A stretch of DNA of 11,199 nucleotides from Desulfobacterales bacterium CG23_combo_of_CG06-09_8_20_14_all_52_9 (GTDB lineage Bacteria > Desulfobacterota > Desulfobacteria > Desulfobacterales > UBA2156), in assembly GCA_002771315.1 (NCBI GenBank), contig PCSF01000202.1, forward strand, positions 1 to 11,199, written 5' to 3'. Shown in pieces: positions 1 through 7,601 of this stretch. The notes beneath the pieces are model-generated. The model did no database searches and was not told where the DNA came from. It saw only the letters and a list, made by a program, of their open reading frames with translations. Both the position numbers and the translations under genes were made by a program. The stretch's first letter is position 1, and each line of letters starts with the position of its first letter.

Positions 1-3
1 AAT

Positions 4-87
4 CCTGCGAAGCAGGGCCGCAAAGCGGCATTCAACCGGGCAGGGGATGCAGCGCAACGCAGCAGATGGACTTTTTACGAAGCCATC
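4..87. repeat. cluster of four short inverted repeats (possible structured RNA or REP-like element)
   Basis: Four dyads follow one another. CCTGC-GAA-GCAGG lies at 4-16 and GCCGC-AAA-GCGGC directly after it at 17-29. TGC-A-GCG-CAA-CGC-A-GCA lies at 48-64, with one A/A mismatch. GATGG (65-69) pairs with CCATC (83-87) around a 13-base loop. The first three have three-base loops of the form NAA. CCTGC (4-8) could instead pair with a second GCAGG at 40-44, so alternative folds exist. The block ends about 100 bases before the start of the zinc-ribbon gene. It could be a dispersed intergenic repeat, the 3' end of an RNA that begins left of the window, or a 5' leader. The dyads are directly visible; the function is unknown. 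Confidence 0.5.
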
Positions 88-188
88 AGGTTTAACATCC
101 GCAAAGGGGGTCTTACTATGGTTTTAAACACTGTTATTCACCCCTGAATGTCGATTTGGGGGATACCTCGAAAAAAGGAGATCGATAA

Positions 189-867
189 ATGGAATTTAAG
201 ACCAAGAAACAGGTCCTGGAAAAGATCCTTTCCGAAAAGAAGCCAAAGTGCCTGCACTGCGGGGAAGAAATGACCCTATGGGAGCCCCCCCATCACTTTC
301 AGTGGTGGACTGGGATGGGGTGTGCCTTACTTATATGAATGTTTCAATGACAAATGCAGCCTCTATGTGCAAGGCTGGAATAACTTAAAGGAAAATTACT
401 CCCAGAACGCGTCTTGTCGGTGCATGTACTACCCCGGAACCGATCAGTTCGAATGCATGCCCATTTTCAACTCCCAGGGTACCCGCGGCCAGATCATCGA
501 TGATCAGGTTACAGCCGCCGAGGAAACACTGAAAGCCGCTATCAAGAAGGGATTTTCCATCCTAGCGGATTGCTATGTTGCAAAAGATATGGTCCCTGTC
601 TTACAGATGTTGATGGATGCTGCGGAACCGGTACGCGTCCGACTCAAGGCAGCGGATATGATCGGAGACTTCGGGGAACTGGAAGCCATCGAACCGTTGA
701 GAAACCTTAAAGTCGGAAACGAAATCTTGCAAAACAAAATCGATCGGGGTGTTCAAAAAATCCATGAACGCCATTTTACCCGTGAGTGTCCTTATTGCGC
801 AGAAGTCATCAAGAAAAGAGCTAAAATTTGCAAACACTGCGGAAAAGACCTAACCGCAGAATCTTAA
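189..867 (+). CDS. zinc-ribbon / HEAT-like protein of unknown function, interrupted by a one-base frameshift
   Basis: An ATG at 189 has AGGAG eight bases upstream (176-180), but its frame ends at a stop near position 338. The frame that continues to the TAA at 865-867 has no good start of its own; its first candidate is a GTG at 322. The two frames join cleanly at a run of seven C (285-291): with six C the protein reads through as Pro-Pro-Ile-Thr-Phe into the second frame. The rebuilt protein has about 225 residues. It has an N-terminal metal site (C21, C24, then C51, C56), a helical middle section resembling one or two HEAT repeats (about 140-175, with VRLKAADMIGDFGELEAIEP), and a C-terminal CX2C-X10-CX2C zinc ribbon (C200, C203, C214, C217). 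The role is not known. The frameshift may be a sequencing error, a recent mutation or a variable tract. If it is real, the intact product is lost and only a truncated N-terminal peptide is made from the good start. Confidence 0.75.
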
Positions 868-868
868 C

Positions 869-900
869 GGGCCGGCCGGCCCGGCGGTTTTGCCGGGCCG
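869..900. terminator. GC-rich hairpin between convergent genes, possible bidirectional terminator
   Basis: CGGCCCGGC (877-885) pairs perfectly with GCCGGGCCG (892-900) around a six-base loop (ggtttt). It lies just after the TAA of the zinc-ribbon gene and about 30 bases past the end of gpmI on the other strand. No T-run follows directly on either strand; the nearest on the plus strand is at 926-932, inside the gap. It would therefore be an imperfect intrinsic terminator. An overlapping perfect palindrome, GGGCCGGCCGGCCC (869-882), offers a competing fold. Confidence 0.5.
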
Positions 901-930
901 ATGCCCATGTCCTCAAATGCGACTCTTTTT

Positions 931-2481
931 TTAGGGAGTGTCGATCAATACATTTCCCGTCATCTCTCCGGGTTTTTCGATCTCCATCAACCAGAGGATC
1001 GTCGGAGAGATGTCCGCCAGTATCCCCTCTCTCAACTTGACGTATCTGCGACCATCGTCCACCAGAATGAAGGGAACGGGGTTAGTGGTGTGGGCGGTGT
1101 AGGTATGTCCCCGATCGTCGATCATGGTCTCCGCATTCCCGTGATCCGCCGTGATCAGTGCGATTCCCTTTCTGGATAAAACCTCCGGGACGATTTCCCC
1201 CACACATCGGTTAACGGCCTCACAGGCTGCAACGGCAGCCTTCAGGTTGCCGGTATGACCCACCATGTCCATGTTGGCAAAGTTGAGGATGATGAGATCA
1301 TAAGCCTCGGACCGTATTCGCGTAAGGACTTCCCGAGTCACATCGAAGGCGCTCATCTCGGGCTTGAGGTCATAGGTTGGAATCTCACGGGGAGAAGGGA
1401 TCAGGTATCGATCTTCCAGGGGAAAGGCTTTCTCTTCACCCCCGTTGAAAAAATAGGTGACATGGGCATACTTTTCCGTCTCGGCGATTCTTAATTGCCG
1501 CAAGCCGTTATTACTGATGACTTCACCCAGGATATTTTTGAGGTGGATAGGCGGAAAGGCTACAGGGAGGGAAAACCCTTCGTCATAAAGGGTCATGCAC
1601 ACATAGCCGCATAACTGTGGCCGGGGATTACGTACAAAGGCATCGAACCTGTCCTCGGTCAGCGCCCGCGTGATTTCTCGGGCCCGGTCCGCTCGGAAAT
1701 TGAAGAACAAGACACCATCACCATCTTCAATCGTTGCGACGGGTAAACCGTTTCCTTGAGTCATCACCATGGGTTGGATAAATTCATCCGTTTCTCCCCT
1801 CAAATAGGCGTTTCGGATCCCTTTGACCGAGTCTTGTTCTGCGATTCCTTCCCCTTTGGTATAAAGCCGATACGCCCTTTCAACGCGGTCCCATCGGTTG
1901 TCACGGTCCATGGCAAAAAAACGGCCGCAGATCGTCGCAACGGTGCCGCATCCCATCCCATTAATGGCATCAGAGAGCTGAGTCAGATATGTTATTCCGC
2001 TGTCCGGAGAGGTATCCCGGCCGTCCGTAATCGCATGGATGTACACCTGCTGAAGGCTCATTTTTTTGGCAAGCTTCAACAGGGCCAGCAAATGGGTCAA
2101 CTGGCTGTGAACTCCCCCGTTTGAAACCAGGCCCATGAGGTGGAGTTTCGAGCCGTTTTCCTTAACCTTGGAAAACAACCGGTTGAAAACGCTGTTTTCA
2201 AAAAAAGCGCCTTCCTGGATGGAGATATCGATCCGGAGCAGATCCTGATAAACAATACGTCCTGCCCCGATGTTCAAATGCCCTACCTCGGAGTTGCCCA
2301 TGATACCGTCAGGCAACCCGACAGCGCGACCCGAGCACTGGAGTCGGGTGTGAGAATAGGTTTCCATCAAGCGATCCAGGACAGGCGTTTTAGCCTGCGC
2401 CACGGCATTTCCTTCGGTCTTAGCATTCAACCCCCAACCGTCCAGAATCATCAGAAGGACCGGTTTTGCGCGATGATTCAT
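931..2481 (-). CDS. gpmI: 2,3-bisphosphoglycerate-independent phosphoglycerate mutase
   Basis: This cytosolic enzyme interconverts 3- and 2-phosphoglycerate in glycolysis and gluconeogenesis through a phosphoserine intermediate, using two Mn2+ ions. The protein has 516 residues, the usual family length. Near the N-terminus it has LLMILDGWG with metal ligand D14. The active-site serine is S64 in GNSEVGHLNIGAGR. Further on come HAITDGRD, DRDNRWDR, NFRADRARE, the metal-binding stretch NFANMDMVGHTGN, and ITADHGNAE. The start is ATG at 2481, whose bases overlap the rsfS stop as ATGA. GGGAG lies about seven bases upstream. A longer in-frame reading back to 2529 would run inside rsfS and add a non-family extension, so it is not used. 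This is the last gene of the operon. Confidence 0.97.
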   Translation of the reverse strand: MNHRAKPVLLMILDGWGLNAKTEGNAVAQAKTPVLDRLMETYSHTRLQCSGRAVGLPDGIMGNSEVGHLNIGAGRIVYQDLLRIDISIQEGAFFENSVFNRLFSKVKENGSKLHLMGLVSNGGVHSQLTHLLALLKLAKKMSLQQVYIHAITDGRDTSPDSGITYLTQLSDAINGMGCGTVATICGRFFAMDRDNRWDRVERAYRLYTKGEGIAEQDSVKGIRNAYLRGETDEFIQPMVMTQGNGLPVATIEDGDGVLFFNFRADRAREITRALTEDRFDAFVRNPRPQLCGYVCMTLYDEGFSLPVAFPPIHLKNILGEVISNNGLRQLRIAETEKYAHVTYFFNGGEEKAFPLEDRYLIPSPREIPTYDLKPEMSAFDVTREVLTRIRSEAYDLIILNFANMDMVGHTGNLKAAVAACEAVNRCVGEIVPEVLSRKGIALITADHGNAETMIDDRGHTYTAHTTNPVPFILVDDGRRYVKLREGILADISPTILWLMEIEKPGEMTGNVLIDTP

Positions 2482-2843
2482 GATGGGCTCCCGGTTTCGG
2501 AATATTCGATGCGCCTGGCGCCTGTCCAAAGCCCTTCCAAGTCGTAGAATCGGCGAACAGGCTCATAAAAAACATGAATGATGACATCTCCATAGTCCAA
2601 AAGGACCCAGTGCCCTTCGGTCATCCCTTCGATGCTGAGGGGCCGGATCCCTTGCTTCTTCAGCGTTTCGCGAATATGCTCGGCGATGGCGATGACCTGA
2701 CGGCTGGAACGACCTGAGCAAAAAATAAAAACATCGGTGTAGGAAGTCAGATTCCGCACATCCAGTACGATCAGGTCTTCGGCCTTTTTCCCTAAAACCG
2801 CTTGAACATATGCATCGATAGACGGCATCTCGGTGCGGGTCAT
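2478..2843 (-). CDS. rsfS: ribosome silencing factor RsfS (Iojap/YbeB family)
   Basis: RsfS binds ribosomal protein uL14 on the large subunit and blocks subunit joining, which lowers translation when nutrients are scarce. The product has 121 residues, a normal length. It shows the family blocks: VLDVRNLTSYTDVFIFCSG near residues 25-45, then EGMTEGHWVLLDYGDVIIHVF, and the end motif RFYDLEGLW. Both ends overlap neighbours by four bases in the ATGA arrangement, with nadD upstream and gpmI downstream, which suggests coupled translation. The nadD-rsfS pairing is very common in bacteria and supports the call. Confidence 0.96.
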   Translation of the reverse strand: MTRTEMPSIDAYVQAVLGKKAEDLIVLDVRNLTSYTDVFIFCSGRSSRQVIAIAEHIRETLKKQGIRPLSIEGMTEGHWVLLDYGDVIIHVFYEPVRRFYDLEGLWTGARRIEYSETGSPS

Positions 2844-3511
2844 CGGTACAGCCCCTTTTCAATTAGGTACGTTTCCACTGTTTCGGGAACCCAGGCACGA
2901 ACGCTTTTTCCACTCTGAACGCCTTTTCGGATATCTGTTGAGGATATTTTCAACAGAGTATTCTGGAAAAGGTGGATCGGCTTCAATCTTGGATGCTGAT
3001 AGCGGGTTCCATCCTCGGAAAGGCGGTAGTCGCAAGATAGGTTTGTCGTGATGAAAACCTCCAAGGCGCTAACCGAGATGGAACCGGAATGGGAAATGCC
3101 CCCGGGTCGCCGTATTACAATCAGGGGGATCTGCTCCAGAATCTTTTCAAAGGATTTCCACGTATGCATTTCCAAAAAGGCATCGTGTCCCAGGATGAGA
3201 TACATTTGGGTTTTGCCGTGGGCGTTTTCCAGGAAGAATCGAACAGTATCCACGGTATAAGACGGGCCAGGACGCCTGATTTCGCAATCGGTAACTTTAA
3301 ATCCATTCGTCCCGGTGAGAGCCAGGCGAAGCATGGCCAGGCGATCCGCCGCTGGAGTCACCCGGCTCCCTTCTTTGTGAGGAGGCACTGCCGAGGGGAT
3401 AAAAACAACCTCGTCGAGCATGAATGCCTTTTTGACTTTTTTTGCGGCCGTAAGGTGTCCCCTATGGATTGGATCAAAAGTACCACCGAAGAGTCCCACC
3501 CGGTTCATCAT
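2840..3511 (-). CDS. nadD: nicotinate-nucleotide adenylyltransferase
   Basis: NadD transfers AMP from ATP to nicotinate mononucleotide to form deamido-NAD in NAD synthesis. The 223-residue protein begins with the nucleotidyltransferase signature GLFGGTFDPIHRGH (about residues 6-19), including the HxGH ATP-binding motif. It then has FIPSAVPPHKE, the central ILGHDAF segment, and ISSTDIR near the C-terminus, a second ATP-binding signature. Two adjacent ATG codons (3511 and 3508) could start it; the upstream one is used, with only weak GA-rich sequence before it. A gap of about 30 bases separates it from proA, one of the few true spacers in the operon. It overlaps rsfS by four bases. Confidence 0.96.
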   Translation of the reverse strand: MMNRVGLFGGTFDPIHRGHLTAAKKVKKAFMLDEVVFIPSAVPPHKEGSRVTPAADRLAMLRLALTGTNGFKVTDCEIRRPGPSYTVDTVRFFLENAHGKTQMYLILGHDAFLEMHTWKSFEKILEQIPLIVIRRPGGISHSGSISVSALEVFITTNLSCDYRLSEDGTRYQHPRLKPIHLFQNTLLKISSTDIRKGVQSGKSVRAWVPETVETYLIEKGLYR

Positions 3512-3541
3512 CTCTCGGCGAACCCTTCAATCATTTCGATC

Positions 3542-4801
3542 TTATTCAGTCCGGACCTGTCCGTTGCCGAAGACCACAAACTTCGTTGTCGTCAGCTCTT
3601 CAAGACCCATGGGCCCGAAAGCGTGCAGTTTGGAGGTGCTGATGCCGATTTCAGCCCCCAATCCAAGTTGACCACCGTCATTGAATCGCGTGGAAGCATT
3701 CACCAGGACAACTGATGAATCCACTTCCCGGACGAATCGCCTTGCCCGGCTGTAGTCGCATGTCACGATTGCGTCGGTGTGGTTGGATCCGTATCTCGTA
3801 ATGTGATCGATGGCGTCATCCATGCCGGAAACCACTTTGACGGCCAGTATCAGGTCCAGGTATTCCGCAGGCCAGTCTTCCTCCTTAGCGGCTTTTGCCA
3901 AAGGAAGGATCCGGCATGTCTTGGGGCAGCCTCGGATTTCGACTCCGGCCTCTCGGAATTGCGCGGCCATTTCCGGCAAGAATGCATCGGCTATAGCCTG
4001 ATGCACCAGCAAGGTCTCCATGGCATTGCATACGCCGGGTCTCTGAACCTTTGCATTGAGGCAGATTTTCTTAGCCATGGTCAAATCGGCGCCATCATCC
4101 ACATACACATGGCACACCCCCTTGTAATGCTTAAGGACCGGGATTCTTGAATTCTGAGCAACGAATCGGATGAGCCCTTCACCGCCCCGGGGAATGATGA
4201 GATCGATGAACTCTTCAGCCTGCAACATGGCCAAGACGGCTTTTCGATCGCTTACCGGGATCACTTGCACCGCATCGCCGGGTAACCCCGCCTCTTCGAG
4301 TGCCTTCCCGATGACGGCGGCCAAGGCCGTATTCGAGTGCTGGGATTCTGAGCCTCCCCTGAGGATGACCGCATTTCCGGCTTTCAGGCACAGCGCCGCC
4401 GCATCCACGGTGACATTGGGCCTGGATTCGTAGATAATCCCGATGACACCCAGCGGGATTCGGACTCGGGATACCTGAATTCCATTGGGCCGCATCCAGG
4501 TTTTCACTACAGCACCTACCGGATCCTCAAGCCCGGCCACATCCCTCAATCCTTTCGCCATGCTTTCAAGGGTCGCCTCCTTGAGGGTCAATCGATCCAT
4601 CATGGCCTTGCTCAGGCCAGCTTTTGCAGCCCCATCCAGGTCTCTTTGGTTTTCGGCCTTGAGAAAAGAAGCTTCCCTTTCGATACGATCGGCAAGTCGA
4701 ATCAAAGCCCGGTTCTTGGCTTCGGTATCACATCGGGACATCCGTATGGATGCCTTTTTAGCCAATTGAGCCATCTGCAAAATAAACGTCTCGATATTCA
4801 T
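3542..4801 (-). CDS. proA: glutamate-5-semialdehyde dehydrogenase (gamma-glutamyl phosphate reductase)
   Basis: ProA reduces gamma-glutamyl phosphate to glutamate 5-semialdehyde with NADPH, the second step of proline synthesis. The product has 419 residues, as expected. Recognisable stretches are the N-terminal helix with KASIRMSRCDTEAKN, RIPLGVIGIIYESRPNVT in the nucleotide-binding domain, ILRGGSES, IPRGGEGLI, and the catalytic-cysteine segment QRPGVCNAMETLL with C258. Near the end come NASTRFNDGGQLGLGAEIG and GPMGLEELTT, typical of the family. Its ATG overlaps the proB stop by four bases (ATGA), so the two consecutive pathway enzymes are probably made in coupled fashion and may channel their unstable intermediate. 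Confidence 0.97.
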   Translation of the reverse strand: MNIETFILQMAQLAKKASIRMSRCDTEAKNRALIRLADRIEREASFLKAENQRDLDGAAKAGLSKAMMDRLTLKEATLESMAKGLRDVAGLEDPVGAVVKTWMRPNGIQVSRVRIPLGVIGIIYESRPNVTVDAAALCLKAGNAVILRGGSESQHSNTALAAVIGKALEEAGLPGDAVQVIPVSDRKAVLAMLQAEEFIDLIIPRGGEGLIRFVAQNSRIPVLKHYKGVCHVYVDDGADLTMAKKICLNAKVQRPGVCNAMETLLVHQAIADAFLPEMAAQFREAGVEIRGCPKTCRILPLAKAAKEEDWPAEYLDLILAVKVVSGMDDAIDHITRYGSNHTDAIVTCDYSRARRFVREVDSSVVLVNASTRFNDGGQLGLGAEIGISTSKLHAFGPMGLEELTTTKFVVFGNGQVRTE

Positions 4802-5982
4802 GCGTCACCTCGAGTGTTCGATGCGCTTTTTTCCGGCATCATTCCCACCGGATCTTCGACAGTTAAAACCAGATTGTCCCGGTGGACGACCTCGTCATAC
4901 GGTTTATGTCCCAGGCGATCTTTGATCTGATTGGTTTTTAGCCCCATGATTTTGCGGATATCCGCCGAGCTGTAGTTGACCAACCCAGTCCCCAACATCC
5001 GATCATTCAATGAAAAAGCCACCGGCGCGCCGACCTGGAAATCCCCCTCCACACCCACAATGCCGCTGGGCAAAAGACTCTTTCCCCCCTTGATGATGGC
5101 GTTTGCCGCACCCTGATCCATGCGGATCATTCCCTTGGGTTTGAGGTTGAAGGCAATCCATGATTTCCTGCCGGAAAATTTATTGTTTTTCGGCACAAAA
5201 AAGGTCCCCAACTCTTTCCCGGACATTAAGTTCAGGAGAACATCCGGGTGATTTCCGTTGGCGATCACCATGGGAATTCCGGCTGATGTGAGTTTTTTTG
5301 CCGCCTCGATTTTACTGACCATGCCGCCGGTTCCCGACGACCCGGGAAGGTTTCCGGCCATTTTTTCAACCTCTTTGGTGATATGGGTCACCATGGGAAT
5401 CAGCCTGGCCTCCGCTTTTGAGGCGGGATTTTTCGTATAAAGCCCGTCGATATCGCTGAGAACGATTAGAATATCGGCGTCCATCATGAGGGTGATAAGG
5501 GCAGCCAGGTTGTCGTTGTCGCCGAACTGGATCTCCTTTATGGAAACTGTGTCATTCTCATTGATAATGGGGAGTACTTCCCACGACAGGAGTGTATAAA
5601 GAGTGTTTCTGGCATTGAGATACCGTTTCCTATTGGAAAGGCCGTCATTGGTTAAAAGGATCTGGGCTACTTTCTTGTGGTACTTTGAAAAGGCTTTTTC
5701 ATATTCCATGATCAGCCCGGCCTGACCAACGGCGGCCACCGCTTGACGCATAGGAAGTTCGTCCGGCCGCCTGGGAAGACCGATCTTCCGGATCCCGGCC
5801 GCCTGAGCGCCGGATGAAACCAGCAGGACTTCCCGTTGTTGTCCGATGATGCGATGGACCTGTCGGCTAATGGATCGAATAGCCTTGAGGTTGAGACCGG
5901 CAGGACCGGTCAGGATGCTGCTCCCCACCTTGACAACGATGCGTTTCGAGTTCGAAAAACACGTTGCTCGATCCATCTTCAA
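4798..5982 (-). CDS. proB: glutamate 5-kinase with C-terminal PUA domain
   Basis: ProB phosphorylates glutamate to gamma-glutamyl phosphate, the first and usually proline-inhibited step of proline synthesis. The amino-acid kinase domain shows RIVVKVGSSILTG near the N-terminus, then LPIINENDTVS, FGDNDNLAALI and SGTGGMVSKIEAA. A PUA domain follows from about residue 280 to 370, with GAANAIIKGGKSLLPSGIVGV and GLVNYSSADI. The length of about 394 residues suits the PUA-containing form. The start is uncertain. TTG at 5982 lies seven bases after AGGAG and forms a TTGA overlap with the obg stop, like the rpmA/obg junction. ATG at 5976 is 13 bases from the same AGGAG. The difference is two residues. 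Confidence 0.96.
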   Translation of the reverse strand: MKMDRATCFSNSKRIVVKVGSSILTGPAGLNLKAIRSISRQVHRIIGQQREVLLVSSGAQAAGIRKIGLPRRPDELPMRQAVAAVGQAGLIMEYEKAFSKYHKKVAQILLTNDGLSNRKRYLNARNTLYTLLSWEVLPIINENDTVSIKEIQFGDNDNLAALITLMMDADILIVLSDIDGLYTKNPASKAEARLIPMVTHITKEVEKMAGNLPGSSGTGGMVSKIEAAKKLTSAGIPMVIANGNHPDVLLNLMSGKELGTFFVPKNNKFSGRKSWIAFNLKPKGMIRMDQGAANAIIKGGKSLLPSGIVGVEGDFQVGAPVAFSLNDRMLGTGLVNYSSADIRKIMGLKTNQIKDRLGHKPYDEVVHRDNLVLTVEDPVGMMPEKSASNTRGDA

Positions 5983-6980
5983 GAGCAAGCTCCTTGCAGT
6001 AATTTAAAAATGATATCCTTCAGAGCCTCAATTCCCCGTCCCGTCCGGGCGGAAATCCGGATCGGTCGAACCGGTCGGATAGCTTTTTCGAAGGCGTTGG
6101 CACAAGGTTCGGCATCGGGAAGATCCATCTTGTTGAGAACCACCAGTTGTTTTTTCTGCGCCAGTGCCGGGTGATAGGAAAAAAGTTCTCGATTGACCAT
6201 TTCATACGCAGCAACCGCATTTGAAGGGTTGACGGCGGCCGCATCGATCAGATGCACCAGGACCCGGGTCCGTTCGATGTGTTTTAAAAACCGTATCCCC
6301 AACCCGGCGCCTTCATGGGCACCTTCGATGAGGCCGGGAATGTCAGCCACGATAAAGGGGTCTCCATGTTTCGGATACACCACACCCAGGATGGGGACTA
6401 AAGTCGTAAATGGATAATCCGCTACCTTGGGTTTGGCGGAGGAGATAGCACGGATGAGAGTGGATTTTCCGGCATTGGGCAGGCCCACGATCCCCACATC
6501 GGCAATGAGTTTCAATTCGAGCCGAAAGGCTCTGGTTTGGCCGGACTCTCCAGGTTGAGAAAATTTGGGGCTCTGGTGTGTGGAGGTCTTGAAGTGGGCG
6601 TTTCCTTTTCCTCCTCGTCCCCCCTTGGCAACAATGATTTTTTCTCCGGTTTTCACCAAATCCTCAAGGATTTGGTTTGAATCGAGGTCTTGGACCACGG
6701 TCCCCGGCGGGACCAGGATAATTAAATCAGAACCATTCTTGCCGGATCGGTTTTTCCCGGCGCCGTTACGGCCAGCCGGGGCCTTGAAGTGGGTTTTGTT
6801 GCGGAAATGATACAGGGTGTTCTTCTCGGATGTGGCCAACAGGATGACGTCGCCGCCCCTGCCTCCGTCTCCTCCGTCAGGACCCCCTTTGGGGATGAAC
6901 TTTTCCCGGCGGAAGCTCACACAACCGCTTCCGCCTTTTCCGGATTCAACGGTTATGATCGCCTCATCGATGAATTTCAA
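5979..6980 (-). CDS. obg: Obg-family GTPase (CgtA)
   Basis: Obg is an essential GTPase that binds the large ribosomal subunit and acts in its late assembly and in stress signalling. The first 158 or so residues form the glycine-rich Obg fold (KFIDEAIITVESGKGGSGC, GGPDGGDGGRGGDV, APAGRNGAGKNRSG). The G domain follows with G1 GLPNAGKST, PFTTLVP in switch I, G3 DIPGLIEGAHEGAGLG, G4 NKMD and G5 SARTG. It has 333 residues and ends right after the G domain, so the variable C-terminal OCT domain found in some Gram-positive members is absent. The start is TTG at 6980, fixed by the conserved MKFIDEA beginning; it overlaps the rpmA stop as TTGA with no clear ribosome binding site of its own, so translation probably depends on rpmA. 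Confidence 0.97.
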   Translation of the reverse strand: MKFIDEAIITVESGKGGSGCVSFRREKFIPKGGPDGGDGGRGGDVILLATSEKNTLYHFRNKTHFKAPAGRNGAGKNRSGKNGSDLIILVPPGTVVQDLDSNQILEDLVKTGEKIIVAKGGRGGKGNAHFKTSTHQSPKFSQPGESGQTRAFRLELKLIADVGIVGLPNAGKSTLIRAISSAKPKVADYPFTTLVPILGVVYPKHGDPFIVADIPGLIEGAHEGAGLGIRFLKHIERTRVLVHLIDAAAVNPSNAVAAYEMVNRELFSYHPALAQKKQLVVLNKMDLPDAEPCANAFEKAIRPVRPIRISARTGRGIEALKDIIFKLLQGACS

Positions 6981-7231
6981 GCCGGAATGACACTGACTTT
7001 CTTGCGCGTTTTTCCCAGTCGCTCGTATTCAACAACCCCATCGACTGTAGCAAAAAGGGTATAGTCTTTCCCCATTCCTACATTGCTTCCCGGATGAATT
7101 TTTGTCCCAATCTGTCGGATCAGGATATTGCCGGCTTTAACGCGGTTCCCACCGTAACATTTGACTCCACGTCTCTGCCCATGGCTGTCCCGCCCGTTTC
7201 GTGAACTTCCGCCTGCTTTTTTATGTGCCAT
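6977..7231 (-). CDS. rpmA: 50S ribosomal protein bL27
   Basis: bL27 is a large-subunit protein whose flexible N-terminus reaches the peptidyl-transferase centre. The 84-residue product starts directly with MAHKKAGGSSRNGRDS, so it has no cleavable N-terminal extension of the kind known in Firmicutes. The signatures GNILIRQIGTKIHPG and GVVEYERLGK are present. The ATG at 7231 has GGGAG seven bases upstream. It lies 18 bases after rplU and overlaps obg by four bases. The order rplU-rpmA-obg is one of the most conserved in bacteria. Confidence 0.98.
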   Translation of the reverse strand: MAHKKAGGSSRNGRDSHGQRRGVKCYGGNRVKAGNILIRQIGTKIHPGSNVGMGKDYTLFATVDGVVEYERLGKTRKKVSVIPA

Positions 7232-7249
7232 CGTTTGACTCCCGAAAAA

Positions 7250-7561
7250 CTATGCCTGAATCTGGTCGATTCGAATTGCCGTGAACTGCTGGCGATGACC
7301 CTGCTTCCATCGATAACGTTTGCGTCGTTTATACTTAAAGACAATGATTTTTTCGGCCTTGCCCTGCTCGGCAATATGTCCGTGGATCTTCACATGATCC
7401 AGATATGGCCTTCCGACGCTTAGATTCTGTCCGTCCGAGTACAGGAGCACCTGATCAAAAAAGATCGGGGCGCCCACATCTCCGGGCAGCTTCTCAACCC
7501 TGAGTGTCTGTCCCTCCTGGACTTTATATTGCTTTCCTCCTGATGAAACCACAGCGTACAT
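7250..7561 (-). CDS. rplU: 50S ribosomal protein bL21
   Basis: bL21 is a large-subunit protein that binds 23S rRNA. The 103-residue product begins MYAVVSSGGKQYKVQEG and contains KIIVFKYKRRKRYRWKQGHRQQFT, the family signature in its C-terminal half. It stops with TAG at 7250-7252. The ATG at 7561 is chosen over an in-frame start at 7609: it has a strong GGAGGAG four to six bases upstream, and homologues begin with MYAV. It is the first gene of the operon, just after the leftward promoter in the divergent spacer. Confidence 0.98.
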   Translation of the reverse strand: MYAVVSSGGKQYKVQEGQTLRVEKLPGDVGAPIFFDQVLLYSDGQNLSVGRPYLDHVKIHGHIAEQGKAEKIIVFKYKRRKRYRWKQGHRQQFTAIRIDQIQA

Positions 7562-7601
7562 GGATCTCCTCCGCAACTTTTGAAAACGATTTAAAATAAG
7601 G

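Noticed and set aside
1..147. Open frame on the plus strand from the window edge to a TGA at 145-147, and a nine-residue reading from ATG 118 after GGGGG
   Set aside because: The region is dominated by inverted repeats, the translation shows no recognisable domain, and the stretch is too short to support a gene. The possible leader peptide from 118 has no further evidence.
2482..2529. N-terminal extension of gpmI
   Set aside because: It lies inside rsfS. The conserved protein begins just after ATG 2481, which overlaps the rsfS stop as at other junctions.
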